Of a DNA stretch of 64,000 nt, positions 9,736 through 19,405 are shown one piece after another. Below the pieces are notes generated by a model that was not told the origin of the DNA, ran no database searches, and saw nothing but the letters and a program-made list of their open reading frames with translations. A program made the translations under genes and the position numbers. This DNA comes from an uncultured Planctomycetia bacterium (GTDB taxonomy: Bacteria > Planctomycetota > Phycisphaerae > Phycisphaerales > SM1A02). The stretch spans positions 1-64,000 of the forward strand of contig CALMPF010000069.1 in NCBI GenBank assembly GCA_937871505.1, in the 5' to 3' direction. The number at the start of each line of letters is the position of its first letter. Positions within the stretch are counted from its first letter, which is position 1.

Positions 9736-10791
9736 GTGTCGCTGGCGCAGCACTCGAGCTTCTCGCCCGGCTTGGCGATCCTCGTCGCCGTCGCCGCGAT
9801 CATCGGCGTGCTCCTCACCTTCGCGGGTGCGCGGCTGCTTCCCCTGCTCCTGGGAATCGTCGGCCTTGCCGCCGGAGGCGGTGTCGGGGCCATCCTCGGC
9901 GAGTCCCTTCCCGCGGGGGTTCCCGTCGTCGCCTGCGCCATCGGCGGCGGAGCGCTGGGTGCCATCCTCGCGTCGCTCTCCTCTCGACTCGCCGCGGCAG
10001 CGACGCTGGCGACGGTGCTCGCCGCATCGGGCTGGCTCGCGGTCGCCAGCGCGGAGCGACGGGGGTGGGTTCAGCTCGAGCACCAGGCGGGCCCCGGCGC
10101 AGCGGCCGCACGTCCAGACTCGAACGGCCCCGGACTCGACCAGCGCGAAGCCGTCGTCAAGGCGATCGCGGCGCTGCGCACTTCGCTCGGAATCGAAGGC
10201 GTCGATCGGGCGCGGGGGAGCGACGCTTGGGGCGGGCCCGATCCGACGGGCGGGCGGGCGCAGCCGAGTTCGCCGGGTCCGGGCGCCGAGGTGTCGCATG
10301 CCTCCCACGGCGATCTCGCGGAGCCATTCCGGAGGCCGGAGTTCAGGGTCGGCATGGCGGCCGCGCTGGCGCCGCCGCGCGCCGTCGGCGATCTCCTCAT
10401 CGCCCAGTGGAGGGCGGCGTCGCGTCCGCTGCGGACGTTGATGGTCGCCGTCGCCGCGATGTGCGCCTTCATCGGCCTCTGCGTAGGCGTCGTCGCCAGC
10501 CGCTGGACCGCCGCAGTCACCACGGCGCTCGTCGGAAGCCTGCTCCTCGTCGGCTGCATCGCGGTCGGCACCGCGGCGATCATGCCCGCGCGCGCCGCGT
10601 CCGATCGGCCATCCGAGAGCGGCCCGGAGCCGGGCTCGAAGCCCGATGAACAGCGGGAGGCGACGCCGAGTCTCGGCGGCGCTCAGGGCGCGACGGCGGC
10701 GTGGACGGCGCTCTGGGCGGCCCTCGCGATCGCGGGGACCGCGGTGCAGACGCTCAGCAGGCCTTCACCCAAGCCCGCCCCGCGAGCGTGA
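9736..10791 (+). CDS. Predicted multi-pass membrane protein, unknown function
   Basis: Not recognised. From a GTG at 9736 the 351-residue product has an N-terminal cluster of about four hydrophobic helices (ILVAVAAIIGVLLTFAG; LLPLLLGIVGLAAGGG; VVACAIGGGALGAIL; LATVLAASGWLAVA), a 100-130 residue hydrophilic middle part, then two or three further helices (LMVAVAAMCAFIGLCVG; TTALVGSLLLVGCIAVG; TALWAALAIAGTAV) and a short polar tail. Glycine-zipper spacing in helices 2 and 3 resembles small channel or glycine-zipper families. The frame is open far upstream, but that part is Arg/Pro-rich and has no hydrophobic character, which is why the GTG was chosen. Confidence 0.65.
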   Translation: MSLAQHSSFSPGLAILVAVAAIIGVLLTFAGARLLPLLLGIVGLAAGGGVGAILGESLPAGVPVVACAIGGGALGAILASLSSRLAAAATLATVLAASGWLAVASAERRGWVQLEHQAGPGAAAARPDSNGPGLDQREAVVKAIAALRTSLGIEGVDRARGSDAWGGPDPTGGRAQPSSPGPGAEVSHASHGDLAEPFRRPEFRVGMAAALAPPRAVGDLLIAQWRAASRPLRTLMVAVAAMCAFIGLCVGVVASRWTAAVTTALVGSLLLVGCIAVGTAAIMPARAASDRPSESGPEPGSKPDEQREATPSLGGAQGATAAWTALWAALAIAGTAVQTLSRPSPKPAPRA

Positions 10792-11150
10792 GCAACGCGC
10801 GCGAGTGTCCCTGCGTCACCGGGCCGCTCGAGGTCAGCTCGGGCGCCCGGCATGCACGCCTCCCGCGAGACGAGTCCCCGTGGCGCGTCCGGGCCGACCG
10901 CCCGTGACGGCATCGCTGGGCGCCGAGTCGCTGAGTCGCTGAGTCGCCGCGGCGCCGAGCCCGCGCCAGGTTCCTTGCAAAAGAGCCGATGCGCATCTGC
11001 AAGGTCCGGCCGCCCTCTCCGGATGGAACCCGCAGGGTGGGCGGAGTCGGGCAGGACCGTCGCCGCGCCCCGCGGAGGCGCTCGCAGGCCTGCCGCTCCC
11101 CGTTCGCCCGGCCCTCCCCGACTCGCCTCTCACCCCAATCGAGCCTCCCC
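10792..11150. other. Intergenic region, nothing clear
   Basis: The spacer of 359 bp before the papain-like/propeller gene. It includes a short 8-bp tandem (GAGTCGCT three times, around 10926-10950) and otherwise no motif, RNA or promoter I can defend. An ATG at 10989 in frame with the downstream gene would extend that protein by 54 unstructured residues. Confidence 0.4.
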
Positions 11151-13244
11151 GTGCCACTTCCAAACCCCGCTTCGCGCGCGGTCGCCGGCTGCGCCCTCGC
11201 GATCGCCGCAGCCGCTCCGGCCAACGTCGTCATCAACACGTGGAGCTCCTCGTCGGAGTTCCATCATCGCCGCATCGGCGTTCCGGATCAGGATCAGATC
11301 CGCGCGGGACTGCCCAACGAGGGGATCTGCTACTGCGTGCCGACATCGGTGATGAACCTGCTCATGTACATCGCCAACCACGGCTTTCCGCAGGTGGTGC
11401 CCGGGCCGGGAAACCACGCCTCGCCCGGGGCCTTCCCGATCTACACCGGGCTCATCGGCCTGATGGGCGTCGCCGCGGGGGTCGGCCCCGGCGCGGCACC
11501 GCCCCACGATCCCGACTGTCTCGATCCCGGCGGACCAGAGGGTGACGGCATCTGCACGAAGGAGCCCTGCGGGACGAGCTACGCGAAGCTCAAGGCCACG
11601 GTGCTCGATCCGACCGGACAGGGTTCGCTCGGCTGGCTCGCCGGCGCCGCGGGCAAGCTCGTCGTGACCACGCAATACCACGCTCCGCCCGAGACCCCGA
11701 TCGCGTTCACGACGCTCGGCAAGATCGCGCATCAGGGCGCCGTGCTCTGCGTCAGCTTCGGCGTCTACGTCCCCGCCGGCACGCTCTTCGGGACGCCGAT
11801 CTACCAGCGCTCAGGCGGCCACAGCGTGACGCTGAACGAGATCCTCGCCAGCGGCAACAGCCGCCTGCTCTTCGCGCGCGATCCAGCGCAGGGCAACGGC
11901 GATCCCACCGCGCCATCCCCGTACGCCTCGCGGCTCTACGACTGCTCGCAGGAGGACTTCCTGATCGCAGATGGCCTGCCCGGGGAGGCGTGGAGCTCCA
12001 TCAACCTCGAGTCGCGCACGGTGCTCGCCTCGCCGGGGGCGCCCCTCGATGTTTCGACCTCCGGCCAGGCCCATCCCGTGCGCCGACTGCTCGGTGGGTA
12101 CCTCGCGATCCGCCCCAAGTTCGGCGCCTTCTGGAAGGGCCCCGAGATCTCCAGCGTCGCCATGGCGGCGGGTTTCGCGGGGACCGGGGCACCCGGCGCG
12201 GAGACGTCCTGGCCGCTCGGCGAAGCGACCCTCGTCGATCTCGCGATCGATCGCGACCTCGTCGGGTGGTACGCGCTGACGGCATCCGACGGTGCGGGCC
12301 CGGCCAGCCTCGTCCACATCGACCCGCTCGGGGATGGCGGACTCCAGATCACGCCCCTCGCCGCGACGGACGCGACGAGGCTCGTCCTCGGGCGGCGCGC
12401 GGCGCTCTTCACGATGGATCCGGCGGCGCGGGTCGTCGAGACGTTCTCGGCAACCGGCAAGCGGCTCGCGACCGCGTCCCTCGATGGCGTTCCCGCCGCG
12501 ATCGCCTTCGCAGACGCCACCGATCGCGTCGTCGTGCTCACCCTCGGCGACGACGGAGGAGCGTCGATCGTCGAGCTCGCGGAGGAGCTCGAGCGCGGTG
12601 CGCCCGCGATCGTCCACCCGCTCCCCGCAGGCGCGATCACCAGTCCCCGGGCCGCGATCGCCATCGATCCGCTCGACCCGACGACGGTCTGGATCGCCTC
12701 GCGCGACGAGGGTGCGCTCACCGCCTTCGCGCTCGATCCGACGGGCGCCTCGGCGCCGGTCGCGGTCGCGATGATCGCCGGACTGACGGCTCCCGCGAGC
12801 ATCGACTTCGACGACGCGGGCGTGCTGCACGTCGCCGACGAGGGAGTCGCGCGGCTCTTTGCGCGCGGCCTCGACGGCGGCTGGAGCGAGCTGTTCGGTC
12901 ACGCGCTCGAGGGCGTCGCGATCGGGCCGGTCCTGCGGATCGCGCGGAGCCGCACCAACTTCGACCCCGCGCTGCATGCGACGCCGTCGTGGCAGGACGC
13001 GCCGGCGGATCTCTTCGGAGATCCGGCGATCATCGGCGGCGGCCTGATCGTCCCCGACTGTCAGGGCGACCTCAACGGAGACGGGACCGTCGACGGGGCC
13101 GATCTGGGGCTCTTCATCGCCGCGTGGGGAACGCAGAGCCTCGGCTCCGCCGGTGCCGGGATCGCGGATCTCGACGGTGACGGCACGGTCGGCGGGTCCG
13201 ACCTCGGGATCCTGCTGTCGCGCTGGGGTTCGTGTCCGGAGTGA
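11151..13244 (+). CDS. Secreted papain-like (C39-type fold) protein with propeller and dockerin-like repeats
   Basis: Predicted exported protein of 697 residues from the GTG at 11151, which places a signal-like stretch (VAGCALAIAAAAPANV) at the N-terminus; an ATG at 10989 is the alternative. The first 250 residues contain ICYCVPTSVMNLLMY and later GGHSVTLNEIL followed by 'FARDPAQGN', the Cys/His pattern of peptidase C39-like domains. The next 380 residues read as repeated beta-rich strands with 'AIAIDPLDPTTVWIAS' and 'DDAGVLHVADEG', suggesting a beta propeller. Two dockerin-like segments close it (GDLNGDGTVDGADLGLFIAAWG, DLDGDGTVGGSDLGILLSRWG). Active proteolysis is unproven; the domain may only bind. 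Confidence 0.8.
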   Translation: MPLPNPASRAVAGCALAIAAAAPANVVINTWSSSSEFHHRRIGVPDQDQIRAGLPNEGICYCVPTSVMNLLMYIANHGFPQVVPGPGNHASPGAFPIYTGLIGLMGVAAGVGPGAAPPHDPDCLDPGGPEGDGICTKEPCGTSYAKLKATVLDPTGQGSLGWLAGAAGKLVVTTQYHAPPETPIAFTTLGKIAHQGAVLCVSFGVYVPAGTLFGTPIYQRSGGHSVTLNEILASGNSRLLFARDPAQGNGDPTAPSPYASRLYDCSQEDFLIADGLPGEAWSSINLESRTVLASPGAPLDVSTSGQAHPVRRLLGGYLAIRPKFGAFWKGPEISSVAMAAGFAGTGAPGAETSWPLGEATLVDLAIDRDLVGWYALTASDGAGPASLVHIDPLGDGGLQITPLAATDATRLVLGRRAALFTMDPAARVVETFSATGKRLATASLDGVPAAIAFADATDRVVVLTLGDDGGASIVELAEELERGAPAIVHPLPAGAITSPRAAIAIDPLDPTTVWIASRDEGALTAFALDPTGASAPVAVAMIAGLTAPASIDFDDAGVLHVADEGVARLFARGLDGGWSELFGHALEGVAIGPVLRIARSRTNFDPALHATPSWQDAPADLFGDPAIIGGGLIVPDCQGDLNGDGTVDGADLGLFIAAWGTQSLGSAGAGIADLDGDGTVGGSDLGILLSRWGSCPE

Positions 13245-13269
13245 GCGTGCCGGAGAGCCCTGCGCCGAG

Positions 13270-13370
13270 CACTCCAGCGCTGGGACTCGTCTGCTGCGGC
13301 CGCCCGGATGCGGCATTCTGGCGGCGTCGCAGCTCGGCTTCGGGCCTCGACATAGCACTGCGGCGACGCC
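13270..13370. mobile_element. Truncated MITE-like element, copy C
   Basis: In reverse orientation to copies A and B. Starting at CACTCCAGCGCTGGGAC it matches the last 101 bp of copy B almost perfectly, then diverges at about 13370, so about 80 bp and the other terminal repeat are missing. It sits in the 188-bp gap between the convergent papain-like gene and nuoN. Confidence 0.8.
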
Positions 13371-13432
13371 GCGGGCGGCACCCTGCGGTTGCGCTTCCGA
13401 GGCCAGGCGCGCGGAGCGGCCGCGAGGGCGCG

Positions 13433-15076
13433 TCACGGCGCCGGCGCGCCGGCGCCGCGGAGCACCACCGCGAAGTCGGCGGGTGTCGCCGAGGTGGCGC
13501 CCTGCGCCGCCTCGACGAGCGGCTGGACGAGCAGCGGGAGCAGGAGAATCGCAGCGGCTCCTGAGAGCGCAGCGACCCGCGGCCAGATCGAGGGCGTGGG
13601 CACCACCGCCTCGGCCTGCGGCGTCGGCGGAGAGAGCAGCGGCAGTCCGACCAGCCGCAGGTAGTACCACGCGCTGATGGCGCTGTTGATGCAGGCGATG
13701 ATGACCAGTCCGATCTGCCCCGCCTGGATGCCGCCGATGAAGAGGTAGAGCTTCCCCCAGAAGCCCAGCAGCGGCGGCAGCCCGATGAGCGATCCGGCGC
13801 TGATGGCCATCGCCGCCGCGAGCAGCGGGTGGCGCCGGGCAAGGCCGGCGAGATCGGCGAGCGACTCGATCTCCTCGCCCTGGCGCTCCAGCCCCGCGAG
13901 GATCGCGAACGCCGCGGTGTTCATCACGCCGTAGGCGAGCAGGTAGAAGAGGACCGAGTTGAGCCCGAGCCCCGGCCCGGCGATCAGCCCGATGATCATG
14001 TACCCGGAGTGGGCGATCGAGCTGTAGGCCAGCATCCGCTTCGCCGAAGATTGAAGCAGGGCGCCGACGTTCCCGAGGGTCATCGTCATCGCCGCGATGA
14101 TCCAGAGCGCGTAGAGCACCGCGCGCGGGAGCCCGTCGTGGAAGATCCGGGCGCCGGAGTCGTCGACGACCGAGTGTCCGTGCCAGCCGACGGTGCCGAG
14201 CAGCAGCATCAGCGCGAGCATGCCGGCGGCCTTGGGAACGAAGGCCAGGAACGCCGTCACCGGAGAGGCGGCTCCTTCGTAGACATCCGCCGCGTAGAAG
14301 TGCATGGGGGCTGCGGCGATCTTGTACGCCACGCCGAGGATCGCCAGGATCAGCCCGAGCACCGCGAGGATGCCGAGACCTCCGGCGGCCGCCTGGGCCG
14401 CGAAGACGTCCCGCATCTCGGTGAGGATCAGCGTCCCCGCGGCGCCGTAGAGCATCGCGAAGCCGTAGAGGAACGTCGCCGTCGCCAGCGCCCCGAGGAA
14501 GAAGTACTTCACCGCCGCTTCGAGGGCCCGCCGGGAGGGGCGGCTGATCGCGACCATGATGTAGGTCGGCAGCGAGGTGAGCTCGAGGGCGAGGAAGAGC
14601 CAGATCAGGTCGTTCGCCGTCGAGACGAGCATCAGGCCCGTCACGCTGAGCAGGAAGAACGCGTAGTACTCCCCGCGGATCACGCGGATCGGATCGAACG
14701 CCGCCCGGCCCGAGGCGAAGGCGGCCTCGATCCTGCGATCGACGAGTCCGATCGAGACCAGGCAGAGCATCGCCCCGATGGCGCAGATCGCCATTCGGAC
14801 GGGCTTGCCCAGCATCGGCATCAGGAGCCCTGCCGCCTCCGCGCGCTCGGGCGTGTGCACCAGCGGGACCAGCAGCATCGCCGCCAGCAGCGAGATCACC
14901 ACGGCGGCGGGCGTCGCATCGCGGAGGGCGCGGCTGCGCGAGAGACCGAGGATCGTCGCGACCACGGCTCCCGTCAGAAGCACCATCTCGGGCACCACGA
15001 GGATCAGCCTCGCGAGCGTCACCGCGGCTGCTCCCGCTGCATCGGCCTGGGCGAGGAGGACGGGTGCGACGCTCAT
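13433..15076 (-). CDS. nuoN: NADH-quinone oxidoreductase subunit N
   Basis: Membrane-arm subunit of respiratory complex I, 547 residues with about 14 hydrophobic helices and the antiporter-like (proton-conducting) fold. Visible family stretches include 'FLALELTSLPTYIMVA', 'KYFFLGALATATFLYG' (with the conserved Lys) and 'AYSSIAHSGYMIIGL'. It is the last gene of nuoJKLMN; its ATG overlaps the nuoM stop (ATGA). The region after the stop holds the truncated MITE copy C. Confidence 0.95.
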   Translation of the reverse strand: MSVAPVLLAQADAAGAAAVTLARLILVVPEMVLLTGAVVATILGLSRSRALRDATPAAVVISLLAAMLLVPLVHTPERAEAAGLLMPMLGKPVRMAICAIGAMLCLVSIGLVDRRIEAAFASGRAAFDPIRVIRGEYYAFFLLSVTGLMLVSTANDLIWLFLALELTSLPTYIMVAISRPSRRALEAAVKYFFLGALATATFLYGFAMLYGAAGTLILTEMRDVFAAQAAAGGLGILAVLGLILAILGVAYKIAAAPMHFYAADVYEGAASPVTAFLAFVPKAAGMLALMLLLGTVGWHGHSVVDDSGARIFHDGLPRAVLYALWIIAAMTMTLGNVGALLQSSAKRMLAYSSIAHSGYMIIGLIAGPGLGLNSVLFYLLAYGVMNTAAFAILAGLERQGEEIESLADLAGLARRHPLLAAAMAISAGSLIGLPPLLGFWGKLYLFIGGIQAGQIGLVIIACINSAISAWYYLRLVGLPLLSPPTPQAEAVVPTPSIWPRVAALSGAAAILLLPLLVQPLVEAAQGATSATPADFAVVLRGAGAPAP

Positions 15077-16770
15077 GGCGCGGCTCCTTCCTCGGCGCCC
15101 GCGAGCCGGCTGTGCTCGCGCTGGCTCACCAGCGGGCGCGTCGCCCGCTCGGTCGCGCGGTCGATCCCCTCAGCGAGCACGAACCCGCCCTCCGGCTGCG
15201 CCTCGGACGCGGCGACCGCGAGCCGCGCGTAGGGCCGGAGCGTCTCGATCACGCTGCCCTCGATCGCGTCGGTCAGGGGCTTCGGCTGAAGCCCGATCGC
15301 CAGGCAGAGGACCGCAAGCGGCACGAGGACCGCGATCTCGCGGGGGGAGAGGTCCGTCGGCAGCGCCGAGGGGCTGCCGTGGTCGTCGTGTCCGTGACCC
15401 GCTCCGCCGGGCACCTTCGGCGGTCCGAAGACGATCTTGCCGAGCATGATGAGCAGGTACATGGCGGCGAGGATCATCCCCAGGCCCGCGATCGCCGCGT
15501 ACCACGGCCCGAGCGGGCCCGGATAGCCCGTGGTCGCGTCGCGCGTGCTGATGAAGGCGCCGAAGAGACAGAGGAACTCGCTCACGAAGCCGTTGAGCCC
15601 GGGGAGCCCGAGCGAGCTGAGCGTGAAGAAGACCATGAAGAACGCCCAGACCGGCATCCGCCGCGCGAGCCCGCTCATCGCGTCCATGTCGCGGGTGTGG
15701 AAGCGCTCGTAGATCATCCCGATGCAGAGGAAGAGCGCCCCCGTCGAGAGACCGTGGTTGATCATGTAGAGCACCGAGCCCTGCGCGCCGACCGGGTTGA
15801 GCGCAAAGAGCCCGAGCACGCAGAAGCCGAGATGGCTGACCGACGAGTACGCGACGAGGCGCTTGACGTCGTCCTGCACCCAGCAGATCAGCGCGGCGTA
15901 GAGGATTCCGATGATCGAGAGCGTCGCGATGAACGGCGCGTACTCCTCCACCGCCGTCGGGACCATCGGCAGCGCGAAGCGGAAGAGGCCGTAGGTGCCG
16001 AGCTTCAGCAGCACGCCCGCGAGAAGCACGCTCCCCGCCGTCGGCGCCTCGGTGTGCGCCAGCGGCAGCCAGGTGTGCACCGGGAAGAGCGGCACCTTCA
16101 CCGCGAAGCCTGCCATCAGCGCCAGCAGCACCATCCCCTGCTGCTCTGCGGAGAGCTGCGTCGAGGCGAAGTCGGTCAGTGCCGCGATCGAGAACGTCCA
16201 CGCGCCGTCGGCGGCGAGCGACGCCTGCCAGGCGACGTAGAGCAGGCCCGCGAGCGTGAAGAGCGAGCCGGTGAAGGTGTACAGGAAGAACTTGATCGAC
16301 GCCCGCTCGCGATTCGGTCCGCCGAAGATCGCGATCAGGAAGAAGAGCGGGATGAGGGTGAACTCGAAGCAGATGTAGAAGAAGACGACGTCGCGGGCGA
16401 GGAAGACCCCGTTCACCGCCGCCGCGAGACCGAGCATCCACGCGTAGTACTCGCGCTGCCGCTCCTGGACGGCCGTGAAGGAGCCCGCGACGCAGAGCGG
16501 CAGCAGCAGGCAGTTGAGAAGGACCAGCGCCATCGCGACCGAGTCGGCGCCGAGCGCGAGCTCGATGCCCAGGGGGCGCAGCCACGTCGCCTCGGAGGCG
16601 AGGGCGAACGCGCCGGTCCCCCAGGCGCCGAAGAACACCGCCGCGACGAGGCCATGGGCGACCAGGACCATCGAGCCCGCCAGCGCGACCCAATGCGAGA
16701 GCCGCGATGGAACCGCCGCGGCCGCAATCGCCGCCGCCAGCGGAATGAGGATGAAGAGCGCCGCGGTCAC
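15073..16770 (-). CDS. nuoM: NADH-quinone oxidoreductase subunit M
   Basis: Proton-pumping membrane subunit of complex I, 565 residues. Family blocks: 'FFYICFEFTLIPLFFLIAIFGG' with the key Glu, 'KFFLYTFTGSLFTLAGLL', 'HTWLPLAHTEAPTAGSVLLAG' and 'AYSSVSHLGFCVLGLF'. The GTG start at 16770 gives an N-terminal helix (TAALFILIPLAAAIAAAAV) and a 4-bp GTGA overlap with the nuoL stop; an open frame continues upstream but only as the shadow of nuoL. Same operon as nuoJ, K, L and N. Confidence 0.95.
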   Translation of the reverse strand: MTAALFILIPLAAAIAAAAVPSRLSHWVALAGSMVLVAHGLVAAVFFGAWGTGAFALASEATWLRPLGIELALGADSVAMALVLLNCLLLPLCVAGSFTAVQERQREYYAWMLGLAAAVNGVFLARDVVFFYICFEFTLIPLFFLIAIFGGPNRERASIKFFLYTFTGSLFTLAGLLYVAWQASLAADGAWTFSIAALTDFASTQLSAEQQGMVLLALMAGFAVKVPLFPVHTWLPLAHTEAPTAGSVLLAGVLLKLGTYGLFRFALPMVPTAVEEYAPFIATLSIIGILYAALICWVQDDVKRLVAYSSVSHLGFCVLGLFALNPVGAQGSVLYMINHGLSTGALFLCIGMIYERFHTRDMDAMSGLARRMPVWAFFMVFFTLSSLGLPGLNGFVSEFLCLFGAFISTRDATTGYPGPLGPWYAAIAGLGMILAAMYLLIMLGKIVFGPPKVPGGAGHGHDDHGSPSALPTDLSPREIAVLVPLAVLCLAIGLQPKPLTDAIEGSVIETLRPYARLAVAASEAQPEGGFVLAEGIDRATERATRPLVSQREHSRLAGAEEGAAP

Positions 16771-19007
16771 GCGCCGAGCCTCCAGATCCAGAAGAGGACC
16801 ACGACTCCCGCGACGATGAAGGCGATGCCGCCCGCCATCGCGACGGCGTAGCCCTGGAGGACGCCGTTCTGGAGCGGCTGGATGAAGCGGCCGAAGAACC
16901 GCGGGATCCGGGCGATGCCGTCGACGAGGAGGCCGTCGACGATGTAGCGGTCGATGAAGCCGAGCACGTGGCCAAGGAACCACAGCGGCATCCGGATGAC
17001 GATGTCGTAGAGCTCGTCGACGTACCACTTCCGCTCGGCGCCGAGGGGAATCCAGCGCAGGAGCGGGTGCGCCAGGAGCGCGTTGCGCAGCCTGTCGGCG
17101 GCGCCGCGGTCGAGCAGGTGCAGCCAGGCCGCGATCGAGAGGCCGACGATGCCGAAGACCGCGGAGACGTAGTACATCGCCTTGTGCGGATCGAGGCCGA
17201 AGAAGGCGGCGGGGTGCGCGTGCACGTCGTGCGGCGGGACGCCGGAGGCGGCGCTGCTGCGGGCGGCCATCCACTCGACCCACCCGGGGTGCGCCGCGTC
17301 GCCGCCGATGAAGCAGGGAAGCGCCGCGAGGACCGCGCCGATGGCGAGGATCACCAGGACCCCGTTGATCGCCAGGCGCGGCGCGTGGGGATGGAAGCCC
17401 CCGCTGCCGTGGCCGCCGTGATCGTCGTGCCCGGCGGCCGCGTGGCCAGCGTGGTCAGCGTGGCCATCGTGGCCGCCATGGTCCTCCGCGGCGTCATGCG
17501 CCTCGTCGCCGGGCTCGAAGTGGACCGGTCCGGCGCAGACGCGGAACCAGACGCGGAACGCGTAGTACGCCGTCATCGCCGCGGTCGCCAGGCCGAGCCA
17601 GCCGAGGAACGCGTAGCCCCAGCCCGGACGCGTCTCGCTGGAGACGAACGCCTCCGCGAGAATCAGGTCCTTCGAGAAATAGCCTGAGAGACCCGGGAAG
17701 CCCGCCAGCGCCAGGCATCCCACGAGCATCGTCCACGCGACGACTCTCCAGCCGGGCATCCACGCGAGGCCGGAGAGCTTGCGGAGATCGAGCTGCCCCG
17801 CGAACCCATGCATGATGGCGCCGCAGGTGAGGAAGAGCACCGCCTTGAAGAAGGCGTGGGTGAAGACGTGATAGACCGCGCCGTACGCGGTGATCGCGCC
17901 GAGCCCCAGGAACATGTACCCGAGCTGGGAGATCGTCGAGTACGCCATGATCCGCTTGATGTCGTGCTGCGCCATCCCGATCGTCGCCGCGAAGAGCGCG
18001 GTGAGGCCGCCGACCCACGCGACCAGCGGAAGGGCGAGCGGATCGAGGTGGAAGAGCGGATAGGTCCGGGCGATGAGGTAGACGCCCGCGGTGACCATCG
18101 TCGCGGCGTGGATCAGCGCCGAGACCGGCGTCGGCCCCTCCATCGCGTCCGGAAGCCAGACGTAGAGCGGAAGCTGGGCGCTCTTGCCGAACGCCGCGAG
18201 CATCAGGAGGAAGGGAATCGCGCGGACCGACCAGCCCGCCTCTCCCTCGCCTCCCGAGGCGGCGAGCGCGTGGAAGAGACCGTCGTACTCGACGGTGCCG
18301 TAGTTCAGCCAGATGAGGAAGATGCCCAGCGCCAGGCCGAGGTCGCCGACGCGGTTGACGATGAAGGCCTTCTTCGCGGCCGCGACCGCGCTCGGCTTGG
18401 TGTAGTAGTACCCGACGAGCAGGTAGCTCGCGAAGCCGACGCCCTCCCAGCCGAGATAGAGCAGGACGAGGTTGTCGCCGAGCACCAGGCAGCTCATGGC
18501 GAAGAGGAAGATGCTCACGCCCGCGAAGAAGCGCGGGTAGCCTCGCCCCACGTCCGGCTCCATGTACTCGCTCGCGTAGAGCGCAATCAGCGTCCCCAGC
18601 GGGACGACGAAGCACATCCAGAGCAGCGAGAGCCCATCGACGTAGAACGCGAAGCTCGCGACGATCCCCTCGCGCGGAGCGTCGGGACCTCGCCCGGTCC
18701 ACGCGATGTCGATCCAGTCGAAGAGGTGGATCGTCGTCGGACCGTCCACGCGTCCGTACAGGGCGAAGACGAGGACCGACGCGATTCCAAGCAGGCCGAT
18801 GGTGATCCACGCGGGGAGCTTCCCCTTGACGCGGAAGGCGGCGCAGGCGGTGCACAGGATCGCCGAGATCGCCGGGAGCCAGAGAATCCAGCCCGCCCAC
18901 GCGAGTTCCGGCCGCGCGATCGCCGCGGGAATGGCCGCGGCCGCGCTGGCGGCGTCGATCGGGACCGTTGCGGTGCCGGTGGCGGCGAGAAGCGCGAAGG
19001 GGCTCAT
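16767..19007 (-). CDS. nuoL: NADH-quinone oxidoreductase subunit L
   Basis: Distal proton-pumping subunit of complex I, 746 residues. Typical blocks are 'WEGVGFASYLLVGYYY', 'AKKAFIVNRVGDLGLALG', 'WLPDAMEGPTPVSALIHAATMVTAGVYL' and 'AYSTISQLGYMFLGLG'; the C-terminus carries the long lateral-helix region. Between the main core and the C-terminal part there is a His/Asp/Gly-rich loop of about 40 residues (DHGGHDGHADHAGH), which could bind metal or simply be a linker. Its ATG at 19007 overlaps the nuoK stop; an in-frame ATG at 19025 is less likely. Confidence 0.95.
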   Translation of the reverse strand: MSPFALLAATGTATVPIDAASAAAAIPAAIARPELAWAGWILWLPAISAILCTACAAFRVKGKLPAWITIGLLGIASVLVFALYGRVDGPTTIHLFDWIDIAWTGRGPDAPREGIVASFAFYVDGLSLLWMCFVVPLGTLIALYASEYMEPDVGRGYPRFFAGVSIFLFAMSCLVLGDNLVLLYLGWEGVGFASYLLVGYYYTKPSAVAAAKKAFIVNRVGDLGLALGIFLIWLNYGTVEYDGLFHALAASGGEGEAGWSVRAIPFLLMLAAFGKSAQLPLYVWLPDAMEGPTPVSALIHAATMVTAGVYLIARTYPLFHLDPLALPLVAWVGGLTALFAATIGMAQHDIKRIMAYSTISQLGYMFLGLGAITAYGAVYHVFTHAFFKAVLFLTCGAIMHGFAGQLDLRKLSGLAWMPGWRVVAWTMLVGCLALAGFPGLSGYFSKDLILAEAFVSSETRPGWGYAFLGWLGLATAAMTAYYAFRVWFRVCAGPVHFEPGDEAHDAAEDHGGHDGHADHAGHAAAGHDDHGGHGSGGFHPHAPRLAINGVLVILAIGAVLAALPCFIGGDAAHPGWVEWMAARSSAASGVPPHDVHAHPAAFFGLDPHKAMYYVSAVFGIVGLSIAAWLHLLDRGAADRLRNALLAHPLLRWIPLGAERKWYVDELYDIVIRMPLWFLGHVLGFIDRYIVDGLLVDGIARIPRFFGRFIQPLQNGVLQGYAVAMAGGIAFIVAGVVVLFWIWRLGA

Positions 19008-19405
19008 TCGCGGAGCTCCGACCACGCCTCGGCGCTGAGCGTCTCCCGATGCCGGAAGAGCAGGACCACGAGCCCCAGCGCGAGCGCCGCCTCGGCGGCA
19101 GCCACGGTGAGGAGGAAGATCACGAAGACCTGTCCCGAGAGATCAAGGTGCATCCTGCCGAAGCCGATCATCGCCAGCGCCGCACCCTGGAACATCAGCT
19201 CGGTGCAGAGGAACATCAGGATCATGTTCCGGCGCACCAGGAAGCCGATCAGCCCGAGCCCGAAGAGCACCGCACTGAGGAGGAGCACGAGGTGGAGCCC
19301 CGCCGCGTCCATCCCTGCGGCGCGGTCGACGCCCACGAAGGCGTGGCGAGCGGCGAAGAGCGGCAGCGCCGCCTGCTCGATCGGCGCGGCGAAGGCGGTG
19401 CTCAC
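19004..19405 (-). CDS. nuoK: NADH-quinone oxidoreductase subunit K
   Basis: Small three-helix complex I subunit, 133 residues from a GTG that overlaps the nuoJ stop (GTGA). The core reads 'LVLLLSAVLFGLGLIGFLVRRN', 'LMFLCTELMFQGAALAMI' with the conserved Glu in helix 2, and 'VIFLLTVAAAEAALALGLVVLLF' with the Glu of helix 3. The first 30 residues are longer than usual; an internal ATG (MDAAGLHLVL) would give a standard-length protein. Confidence 0.93.
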   Translation of the reverse strand: MSTAFAAPIEQAALPLFAARHAFVGVDRAAGMDAAGLHLVLLLSAVLFGLGLIGFLVRRNMILMFLCTELMFQGAALAMIGFGRMHLDLSGQVFVIFLLTVAAAEAALALGLVVLLFRHRETLSAEAWSELRE

